DNA from: Actinomycetes bacterium
GTDB lineage: Bacteria; Actinomycetota; Thermoleophilia; Solirubrobacterales; Solirubrobacteraceae
Length of the DNA stretch: 8,545 nucleotides
Assembly (NCBI GenBank): GCA_023405705.1
Contig: JAEXXR010000444.1
Span: 1 to 8,545, forward strand
Reading direction: 5' to 3'
How positions within the stretch are numbered: position 1 is the first letter of the stretch; the number at the start of each line of letters is the position of its first letter. Made by a program: the position numbers and the translations under genes. The notes beneath the pieces are model-generated. The model had not been told where the DNA came from and made no database searches. It saw only the letters and a program-made list of their open reading frames with translations. Shown one piece after another: positions 1 to 5,925 of this stretch.

Positions 1-1075
1 GCGCCCGCCATCTCGCCAGCAGCGGGCGAACGTCGGTGTTGTAGGCGTCGAGGATCAGCTCATGGCCGCCGAGCACGTCGCCGGCCGCCTGCGCCTGCTT
101 CAGCTCGGCGCGGTCGATCAGCGCCGCCTTCGCCGCCGCCTCCTGGATGTTGAGGACCGAGCGGACGACCGCCGGGATCTTCTCCTCGATGTTGTGGTTC
201 TGGTCGAGCGCCAGCACGACCTCTCTCGCCGCGTCCCACTTCGTCACCAGCTCGTCCATCACGAGGAACAGCTCGAACGGTTCGACGGAGCCGACGATCA
301 GGTCGTCGTCGGCGTAGGCGCGGTTGTTGAAGTCGAAGCCGCCGAGGCGGCCGACGTCGAGCAGCTGCGCGACGACGCCCTCGACGTTGGTGTGGGCGGC
401 GTGGTGGCCCATGTCGACGAGCACCTTCGCGTTCTCGCCGAGCCGCTGGCAGTGCATCAGCGACGTGCCCCAGTCGGGCAGGTCGGTCCAGTAGAAGGCC
501 GGCTCGAAGAACTTGTACTCGAGCAGCAGCGTGATGTCGTCCGGGAAGAGCGCGTAGACCTCGTCCAGCGACGCCTCCAGGCGGCGCTTGCGGTCGATGA
601 TCGAGTCCTGGCCCGGGTAGTTGGTGCCGTCCGGCAGCCAGATGCCGACGACGTCGGAGCCGACCGCCTGCGCCAGCTCGACGCACTCGCGGATGTGGCC
701 GATCGCCTTGTCGCGGACGCGCTGCTCGGGATGGCAGAGCGTGCCGAGCATGTAGTCGTCGTCCTGGAACAGGTTGGTGCGGATCGGGCCCGGCTTGAGG
801 TCGCGCTGCGCGAGCCCGTCGACCAGCTGCCGCGGGTCGGGCACGACGTCCCACGGGACGATCAGCGCGACGCTGCCGGCGGCGCCGGTGAGGCGGTGGA
901 CGGCCGCGGCGTCGTCGAGCTTCTCCCAGACGTTGCGCGGGCAGCCGGGCTGCTGGAAGACCTTGAAGCGGGTGCCGGCGTTGCCGAACGCCCACGAGGC
1001 GGTCACGACCTCCAGCTCGTCGAGCAGCGGCTCGGCCAGCGCGTACTGGGCAGCGGTGTCGTTGGTGGTGCTCAT
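1..1075 (-). CDS. rhaI: L-rhamnose isomerase (3' end beyond window)
   Basis: Predicted to convert L-rhamnose to L-rhamnulose in the cytoplasm, the first step of the phosphorylating pathway. It resembles the metal-dependent TIM-barrel isomerases of the Pseudomonas stutzeri/Streptomyces type rather than E. coli RhaA. 358 codons are present; the frame is still open at the left edge, just after the family's usual DAYNTDVRPLLA segment, so perhaps 20-40 residues are missing. Aligned by eye without gaps to the P. stutzeri enzyme, metal-site residues fall at E186, D221, H224, D256 and D258, and probably D291. D248 sits where that enzyme has a histidine ligand. The start ATG follows AGGGAG by 8 bases and lies 15 bases after the SDR stop. 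It is the ninth and last visible gene. No kinase or aldolase follows within the window. A related sugar isomerase specificity (lyxose, mannose) is possible. Confidence 0.88.
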   Translation of the reverse strand, partial: MSTTNDTAAQYALAEPLLDELEVVTASWAFGNAGTRFKVFQQPGCPRNVWEKLDDAAAVHRLTGAAGSVALIVPWDVVPDPRQLVDGLAQRDLKPGPIRTNLFQDDDYMLGTLCHPEQRVRDKAIGHIRECVELAQAVGSDVVGIWLPDGTNYPGQDSIIDRKRRLEASLDEVYALFPDDITLLLEYKFFEPAFYWTDLPDWGTSLMHCQRLGENAKVLVDMGHHAAHTNVEGVVAQLLDVGRLGGFDFNNRAYADDDLIVGSVEPFELFLVMDELVTKWDAAREVVLALDQNHNIEEKIPAVVRSVLNIQEAAAKAALIDRAELKQAQAAGDVLGGHELILDAYNTDVRPLLARWRA

Positions 1076-1083
1076 CGGAAAGG

Positions 1084-1089
1084 CTCCCT
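1084..1089 (-). promoter_or_regulatory. Ribosome binding site of rhaI
   Basis: AGGGAG lies 8 bases before the rhaI ATG in the 15-base gap after the SDR stop codon. It supports the chosen start and suggests rhaI has its own initiation as well as coupling to the gene before it. Confidence 0.6.
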
Positions 1090-1090
1090 G

Positions 1091-1867
1091 CTAGGCGAGG
1101 TTCACGAGCGCGCCGCCGTCGACCAGGATCTCGGTCCCGTTGACGTAGGCGGCGTCGTCGGAGACGAGGAAGGCGACGGCGCCGGCGATGTCGGCCGGCG
1201 TGCCGATCGTGCGGGTCGGGATGCGCGACTCGTAGTGCTCGCGCATCGCCGGGTCGGCGAGGACCTCGGCGTTGAGGTCGGTCAGGATCGTGCCGGGCTC
1301 GACGCAGTTGCACGTGATCCCGTGCGGGCCGAGCGCGATCGCGAGCGACCGCATCAGCGACACCTGGCCGGCCTTCGTCGGCGTGTAGGCGGTCTGCATC
1401 GAGCCGCCGGCGATCGCGGAGATCGAGGAGATCGCGACGATCCGGCCGCCGTCGCCCTGCGCGATCATCACCCGCGAGGCCTCTTGGCTGACGAGGAAGG
1501 TCCCCTTCAGGTTGACCTCGTGGGTGCGGTCCCACGTCTCCTCGGTCACCTCGTCGAACGGCCCGAACGGGCAGATGCCGGCGTTGCAGACGACGACGTC
1601 GAGGCGGCCGAGCCGCTCGACGACCTCCGCGACGAGGCCGCGCGCCTGCTCGGCGACGCCGACGTCGGCCTTGACGCCGACCGCCTCGCCGCCGGCCTCC
1701 GCGATCAGCCGCAGCGTCTCGTCGGGGCCGTCGTCGTCGCTGGGGTGGTTGACGGCGACGCGGTAGCCGTCGGCGGCGAGCCGCAGCGCGATCCCGCGGC
1801 CGATCCCGCGCGCCGCGCCGGTCACCAGCGCGACCTTGCCGTTCTGCTGCACGGCGGCGGCGCTCAT
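1091..1867 (-). CDS. SDR-family dehydrogenase, probable L-rhamnose 1-dehydrogenase
   Basis: A 258-residue classical short-chain dehydrogenase. The cofactor motif TGAARGIG is at 16-23, NAG at 95-97, the catalytic Asn at N119, Ser at S148, and YTPTK at 161-165. The stretches NAGICPF (95-101), the SSIS/GG.MQT.YTPTKAG region (147-167), the IALGP..I.CN region (177-187) and the end LVDGGALVNLA closely match, from memory, L-rhamnose 1-dehydrogenase of Azotobacter vinelandii. That enzyme oxidises L-rhamnose to L-rhamnono-lactone with NAD(P)+. Residues after the second strand (VNHPSDD) give no clear acidic NAD-specific residue, so NADP use is plausible. Its ATG overlaps the preceding gene's stop by 4 bases (ATGA), indicating translational coupling. 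Placement beside a rhamnonate dehydratase-like gene and rhaI supports the substrate. A general 3-oxoacyl-ACP reductase or another aldose dehydrogenase is the alternative, less likely on motif and context. Confidence 0.85.
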   Translation of the reverse strand: MSAAAVQQNGKVALVTGAARGIGRGIALRLAADGYRVAVNHPSDDDGPDETLRLIAEAGGEAVGVKADVGVAEQARGLVAEVVERLGRLDVVVCNAGICPFGPFDEVTEETWDRTHEVNLKGTFLVSQEASRVMIAQGDGGRIVAISSISAIAGGSMQTAYTPTKAGQVSLMRSLAIALGPHGITCNCVEPGTILTDLNAEVLADPAMREHYESRIPTRTIGTPADIAGAVAFLVSDDAAYVNGTEILVDGGALVNLA

Positions 1868-2649
1868 GCGACCACACCGCCCGGGTGGCGGTCGAAGACG
1901 CGGCCGTCGCAGAGCGGCACGAAGTGGTCGGCGTCGCGGCGGAAGCGGGCGTAGGCGTCGAGCGCCTCGTACATGTTCTCGTTGATGCCGAGGATCGTGC
2001 TCTGCTCGACGTTCTCGTAGAGGAAGGCGGCGTCGGAGGCGATCACCGTCCCCTTCGCGGTCTCGAACTGGACGGCGATCGAGGCGCGGTGGTGGACGCC
2101 GGTGAAGAAGGTCGACAGCCCCGGCGCCAGCTCGTGCTCGTCGTCGAGCAGCTCGATCCGATCGTGCGCCTCGTAGACGAGCCACTGCAGCACCCTCGGC
2201 GGGAAGACCATCGGCCGGAAGTCGTGCGGGTGGTTCGGGTACGGGTTCTGGAAGAAGAAGTCCCAGCCTCTGCGCGACAGGCAGATGCGGGCCTTCTGAA
2301 ACAGCGGCAGGTTGCCGACCGTGTAGGCCTGGAACGGCGTGCAGATGACGTAGTCGACGTCGTCGGCGGCCAGGTCGTTGGCGGCGAGGATCGCCTCGAT
2401 CCGCTCCTCCGGCGCGACGTCGAAGCTGCAGTCCTCGCGCACGACGCGCGACCAGTGGTCGTTCATGAACGGCAGGTAGTCCTGGCCGGGGCCGGTGTTG
2501 ACGAGCGCGACCCTGCCGTCGTCGCTCCTCGCGACGAGCATCAGGACGTCGACCTGCTGCCACTCGTCCCAATGGCTCATCCAGTGCAGCTCGGGTCCGG
2601 GCACCGCCGTCCAGTGCCCGACCTTCATCGCGCGTACGTGCCAGTTCAC
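1864..2649 (-). CDS. Metallo-beta-lactamase-fold protein with lost HxHxDH motif, candidate sugar lactonase
   Basis: A 261-residue protein with the overall layout of the MBL-fold, N-acyl-homoserine-lactonase-like family. It has an early strand pair with NTGPG (51-55), a helix region with EERIEAIL, and VDYVICTP...VGN where the zinc motif belongs. A histidine pair follows at H186-H187 and SDAAFLYEN at 205-213. The canonical THxHxDHxGN is here TPFQAYTVGN (104-113), so all four ligands of that motif are replaced (P105, Q107, Y109, T110). The late histidine position appears to be C247. The middle His and D206 are kept. GTG at 2649 is chosen because AAGGAG precedes it by 6 bases; an upstream ATG at 2670 would place that Shine-Dalgarno inside the gene. 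Between dehydratase and dehydrogenase it occupies the expected place of the rhamnonolactonase, but that role is inference; a non-enzymatic or differently catalysed role is possible. Confidence 0.72.
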   Translation of the reverse strand: MNWHVRAMKVGHWTAVPGPELHWMSHWDEWQQVDVLMLVARSDDGRVALVNTGPGQDYLPFMNDHWSRVVREDCSFDVAPEERIEAILAANDLAADDVDYVICTPFQAYTVGNLPLFQKARICLSRRGWDFFFQNPYPNHPHDFRPMVFPPRVLQWLVYEAHDRIELLDDEHELAPGLSTFFTGVHHRASIAVQFETAKGTVIASDAAFLYENVEQSTILGINENMYEALDAYARFRRDADHFVPLCDGRVFDRHPGGVVA

Positions 2650-2655
2650 GGGGGT

Positions 2656-2661
2656 CTCCTT
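2656..2661 (-). promoter_or_regulatory. Ribosome binding site deciding the MBL-fold gene start
   Basis: AAGGAG ends 6 bases before GTG 2649 and lies in the 13-base gap after the dehydratase stop. It favours the GTG start over the ATG at 2670, which overlaps the preceding gene and has no comparable site. Confidence 0.65.
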
Positions 2662-2662
2662 C

Positions 2663-3850
2663 TCACGCATTGCTCGTCGTCAGCTGCTCGAGCTCCGACT
2701 CGCGGAGCGACAGGCCCAGACCGGGCTGCTCGCTCAGCTCGACGTGACCGTCCTGTGCGACCGGAGCCCCCTCGAAGATCTTCCAGAACAGCTCGTTGCC
2801 GGTGTCGGGCTCGACATCCGGAAAGTACTCGGCGATCGGGGCGTTCTGCTGCGAGATCACCAGGTGGAGGTTGTGCAGCTCGTTCGAGTGGGGCACGACC
2901 GGCAGGTCGTGGGCGGCGGCGAGCGCGAAGATCTTGCGCGCCTCGGTGATGCCGCCGACGCGGTTGACGTCGGGCTGCAGCACGTGCGCCGCCTCCGCCT
3001 CGATCACGCGCGCGAAGCCGTAGCGGCCGAACTGGTGCTCGCCGTGGGCGATCGGGATCGGGCTCTCGCGGCAGAGGCGCCGGTAGCCGCCGACGTCGTG
3101 CGCCAGCAGCGGCTCCTCCAGCCACTTGAGGTCGAAGTCGGCGAGCCGCCGCGCCATCTCCAGCGCGTACTCGACGTCCCAGCCCATGTAGGCGTCGGCG
3201 GCCAGCTCGACGTCGTCGCCGATCGCCTCGCGGACGGTCTTCACCAGCTCGACGTTGCGGCGGATGCCGGCGACGCCGTCGCCCGCGCTGAAGCCGAAGC
3301 GCTGCTTGACCAGCTTGAAGCCGGCGTCGCGCCAGCGGCGCGCCTCCTCGGCCAGCTCGTCGAGGTCGTCGAGCGCGTAGAGGCGGCTGGCGTAGACCGG
3401 GATGCGGTCGCACTTGCGGCCGCCGATCAGCTCGTAGACGGGGACCCCGAGCGCCTTGCCCATGATGTCGTAGCAGGCGATGTCGATGCCGCTGATGCCG
3501 GCGAGCACGGCGCCGCTGACGCCGAGCCGCGCGACCGCGCGGTACATCAGGTCCCAGTTGCGCTCGACCGCAAACGGGTCGGCGCCGAGCACGAGCGGGC
3601 GCAGGTGCTCCTCGATCACGGTCGCCGGCACGGCGCTGAAGCCGCCGGCGGTGCCGATCCCGACGATGCCGCTGTCGGTCTCGACCTCGACGACGACCTG
3701 GGCGGTGCCGCCGAACCAGCTGCCGCCGCCGGCCGGCTCGGCGGCCGGGTGCGCGCTGAGCGGGCTGACGAGATGGGCCCGCAGGGTCTTCGGCGTGCGC
3801 GAGAAGCCGATCCGGCGCACGCGGATGTCGGAGATGCGGTGTTCAGACAT
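2663..3850 (-). CDS. rhmD: Enolase-superfamily acid-sugar dehydratase, probable L-rhamnonate dehydratase
   Basis: A 395-residue mandelate-racemase-type member of the enolase superfamily. It is predicted to dehydrate L-rhamnonate to 2-keto-3-deoxy-L-rhamnonate in the cytoplasm with Mg2+. An N-terminal capping domain (about 1-125) precedes the barrel. Metal ligands are visible as D219, E245 (in WLEEP) and E271 (in GEH). The general acid/base dyad is H321 (VVPH) with D294 (QPDV), 27 residues apart as in mandelate racemase and E. coli RhmD. H272 directly follows E271, as in RhmD. K179/K182/R184 lie on the strand where other subgroup members have a KxK base, so specificity could differ from E. coli RhmD; L-fuconate or galactonate are alternatives. 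The ATG overlaps the preceding gene's stop by 8 bases, with only a weak GAGAG 8 bases before it. Upstream extension to 3949 is rejected because it is only low-complexity Ala/Pro/Arg. Confidence 0.8.
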   Translation of the reverse strand: MSEHRISDIRVRRIGFSRTPKTLRAHLVSPLSAHPAAEPAGGGSWFGGTAQVVVEVETDSGIVGIGTAGGFSAVPATVIEEHLRPLVLGADPFAVERNWDLMYRAVARLGVSGAVLAGISGIDIACYDIMGKALGVPVYELIGGRKCDRIPVYASRLYALDDLDELAEEARRWRDAGFKLVKQRFGFSAGDGVAGIRRNVELVKTVREAIGDDVELAADAYMGWDVEYALEMARRLADFDLKWLEEPLLAHDVGGYRRLCRESPIPIAHGEHQFGRYGFARVIEAEAAHVLQPDVNRVGGITEARKIFALAAAHDLPVVPHSNELHNLHLVISQQNAPIAEYFPDVEPDTGNELFWKIFEGAPVAQDGHVELSEQPGLGLSLRESELEQLTTSNA

Positions 3851-4850
3851 GGGTGGTGCTCTCGTTGGAAGAAGGGGCCGCGCCAGAAGCGCCGGCCGCA
3901 CGGGCGGCGCCGCCGGCGCCGCCGGGCGAGACGACGGCGCCGGGCGCAAGGTCGGCGAGGATCTCCAGCGCCGCCTGCGCGCGGCGGACGCGCTCGACGG
4001 CGCCGGCGACGACGGCCGCCTCGTGGTGGCGGCCGGCCGGGTAGTGGTTGGGCGCGTTGATCAGCGCGAACTTGAGGTGGACCGGCGCCGCGACGCGGAC
4101 GATCTCGGCGACCTCCCAGTAGCGCGCGAAGCCGCCGAGCGCGTCGGGGCTCTCGACGTAGAGGTCGAGCGGCGCGCCGATCACCGCGCGGAAGGCGGCG
4201 AGGCGCGCCAGCGACGTGTCGGAGGCGACGTTGACGGTGTCGGCGCCCAGCTCGCACAGCAGCCGTGCCTGCACCGGGTTGGCGATGCCGAGCAGCGCGC
4301 TGACCTTGAGGACCAGGTCGGCCGGCAGCTCGCCGCGCTCGCGCATCCTGCCGAGCAGGAACAGCAGGCCCTCGTCGGCGACGCAGATCGAGCGCACGCC
4401 GGCCGCGACGGCGCGCTGCACGTCGCGGACGGCGTAGCCGAGCTGGTCGAGGCCGAAGTTGCGCCAGCCGAAGACGCCGCCCTGCGGCGCGTGCGGCGAG
4501 GCGGTGCCGTCCCACGGCCCGCGCGGGCCGACGAAGACGCAGACCTCGACGTCGTGCGCGCGGCCGAGCGCCGCCATCGCCTCCAGCTCGGCCGCCGGCA
4601 GCAGCATCGCGCCGCTCCCCTGCGTGACGCGGTGGACCGGGACGCCGAGCTCCTGCGCCGTCGCGATCGTCGCCTCGACGGCGGCGAGGCCCTCCATCGT
4701 CGCGATCTCGATCCGGTACGCGCCGCCGTCCGGGAAGGACAGCGGCGAGGCCGGGTGGTCGTGGAGGTCGCCGGGCGGGAGGCCGAGCGCGCGGAAGGTC
4801 TCCGCGTGCCCGGCCGCCGGACGGCGCTCCGTGCGTGGGTCGGGGCTCAC
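3843..4850 (-). CDS. Uncharacterised TIM-barrel-like protein of sugar operon (U32-peptidase-like)
   Basis: 335 residues from a GTG start; I cannot assign an enzyme activity. Alternating strand/helix segments suggest a barrel: YRIEIAT (45-51), VCVFVGPRGPWDGTA (103-117), SICVADEG (154-161), VLKVSALLGIANP (180-192), ADTVNVASD (203-211), LDLYVES (228-234), HLKFALINAPNHYP (258-271). The segment around KVS...GIANP...LGADTVNV loosely recalls collagenase-like U32 proteins, a weak resemblance from memory. No signal peptide or membrane segment is seen, so it should be cytosolic. The C-terminus (about 302-335) is an Ala/Gly/Ser-rich tail, probably disordered. It starts 9 bases after rhaS, with AGGCGG overlapping the rhaS stop, and overlaps the dehydratase start by 8 bases. 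Position suggests a role in rhamnose metabolism such as keto-acid cleavage, epimerisation or regulation; none is shown. Confidence 0.7.
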   Translation of the reverse strand: MSPDPRTERRPAAGHAETFRALGLPPGDLHDHPASPLSFPDGGAYRIEIATMEGLAAVEATIATAQELGVPVHRVTQGSGAMLLPAAELEAMAALGRAHDVEVCVFVGPRGPWDGTASPHAPQGGVFGWRNFGLDQLGYAVRDVQRAVAAGVRSICVADEGLLFLLGRMRERGELPADLVLKVSALLGIANPVQARLLCELGADTVNVASDTSLARLAAFRAVIGAPLDLYVESPDALGGFARYWEVAEIVRVAAPVHLKFALINAPNHYPAGRHHEAAVVAGAVERVRRAQAALEILADLAPGAVVSPGGAGGAARAAGASGAAPSSNESTTHV

Positions 4851-4859
4851 GACGACCGC

Positions 4860-5909
4860 CTAGAAGTCGTAGTCGTCGATGTTGTCTCTGTCGAAGACGG
4901 TCATCTCCGGCGCGACGTAGACGACGCCGGTCTCCGAGATTCTCTGGGTGCCGTATCTCGGCACCTCGAAGGAGACGCCCGGTCTGCCCTCGATCTCGCC
5001 GTCGATCAGGCCCTTCAGCAGCGCGCCGCCGACGAAGCCCTGGTCGTAGGGGACCCACAGCTGGAACTTCTCGACGACGCCGTCCTTGACGAACTTGCGC
5101 ATCTGGTTGGGCTGGCCGACGCCGGTCAGCGCCACTCTGCCGCCCTTGCCGGCGGTCGCGATCGCCTGCGCGGCGGCCGGCAGGCCGACGGTCGTCGGCG
5201 AGAGGATGCCGGCGAGGTTCGGGTAGCTGGTCAGCAGGCCCTGCGTCTCGGTCGTCGACTTCTGCGGCTCGTCGTTGCCGTAGGCGATCTTGACCAGTCT
5301 CATCGCTCTGTATCTGGGATCAGAGGCGAGCAGTCTTCTGATGTGGTCGATGACGGTCAGCTGGAACGGCGCCGTCGTCGTCGCGGAGAGGATCGCGAAG
5401 TCGCCTCTGTAGTCCATCAGCTCGCCGAGCAGCTCCAGCTGGGCGGCGCCGACTCTCTCGAAGTCGACCGGGGTGACCGCCGCGTCGCGGACCTCCTCGA
5501 TCTGGTCGGAGTTGACGGCGATGATTCTGATCCCCTTCGCCTGCGCCTGTCTCAGCGCCGGCAGCACCGCCTTCGGGTCGGAGGCCTGGATCGCGATCGC
5601 GTCGACCTGCTTCTGGATCTGGTCCTGGATCAGCGGGACCTGGTCGGCGGCGGCGGCCGTCGAGGGGCCGGTCGCGGTGAAGTCGTAGCCGAGCTGCTCG
5701 CCGGCGGCCTCGAAGCCCTCCGAGATGTTGTCGAAGTACGGGTTGCCGGAGTTCTGCTGGATGAAGACGATGCGGGGAGTGCCGCCTCTGGCGTCGCCGC
5801 CGCTCGCGGCGGTCGAGCTTCCGCCGTCGGACTTCTCGCCGCAACCGGCGAGCGCGAGCGCAGCGACGCCCAGGCCCAGCGCCGTCAGGCGCGCAGCCGT
5901 TCGAACCAT
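4860..5909 (-). CDS. rhaS: Rhamnose ABC transporter substrate-binding lipoprotein
   Basis: A 349-residue periplasmic-binding-protein (ribose/autoinducer-2 type, Peripla_BP_4) lipoprotein that should capture sugar outside the membrane and deliver it to the two permeases. The signal peptide has basic residues R3 and R7, a hydrophobic core and lipobox LAGC with lipidated C23, then a Gly/Ser/Ala linker (24-44). The mature domain begins near RIVFIQQNSGNPYFDN. GDFAILSATTTA (169-180), GLLTSYPNLAGILSPTTVG (224-242) and the end VFDRDNIDDYDF (338-349) resemble RhaS of Rhizobium rhamnose importers. The ATG follows AGGAGG by 9 bases. It lies 16 bases after rhaQ. Fifteen of its 20 arginines are AGA, unlike its neighbours (see findings). 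Ligand is inferred from similarity and the operon; a related pentose or deoxyhexose cannot be excluded. Confidence 0.88.
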   Translation of the reverse strand: MVRTAARLTALGLGVAALALAGCGEKSDGGSSTAASGGDARGGTPRIVFIQQNSGNPYFDNISEGFEAAGEQLGYDFTATGPSTAAAADQVPLIQDQIQKQVDAIAIQASDPKAVLPALRQAQAKGIRIIAVNSDQIEEVRDAAVTPVDFERVGAAQLELLGELMDYRGDFAILSATTTAPFQLTVIDHIRRLLASDPRYRAMRLVKIAYGNDEPQKSTTETQGLLTSYPNLAGILSPTTVGLPAAAQAIATAGKGGRVALTGVGQPNQMRKFVKDGVVEKFQLWVPYDQGFVGGALLKGLIDGEIEGRPGVSFEVPRYGTQRISETGVVYVAPEMTVFDRDNIDDYDF

Positions 5910-5918
5910 GTGGTCTCT

Positions 5919-5924
5919 CCTCCT
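5919..5924 (-). promoter_or_regulatory. Strong ribosome binding site of rhaS
   Basis: Perfect AGGAGG, 9 bases before the rhaS ATG, in the 16-base gap after rhaQ. It is consistent with the binding protein being made in excess of the membrane components. Confidence 0.7.
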
Positions 5925-5925
5925 G

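Noticed and set aside
60..1877. 605-codon minus-strand frame across rhaI and the SDR
   Set aside because: Out of frame with both recognisable proteins and almost wholly Arg/Ala/Pro, so an artefact of GC content.
62..1954. 630-codon open frame on the plus strand
   Set aside because: It lies opposite rhaI and the SDR. Its Val/Asp/Arg/Leu-rich translation has no domain motif. Long antisense frames are expected in GC-rich coding DNA.
2647..2670. ATG at 2670 as start of the MBL-fold gene
   Set aside because: A strong AAGGAG would fall inside the gene; GTG at 2649 is correctly spaced from it and avoids overlap with the dehydratase.
3851..3949. 33-residue N-terminal extension of the dehydratase
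   Set aside because: It is low-complexity and out of frame with the barrel-like gene that occupies this DNA. ATG 3850 gives the normal family N-terminus.
4860..5909. Horizontal transfer of rhaS suggested by AGA codons
   Set aside because: All other codons stay GC-ending, and the gene is in its expected place beside its permeases. An expression-linked codon preference is simpler.
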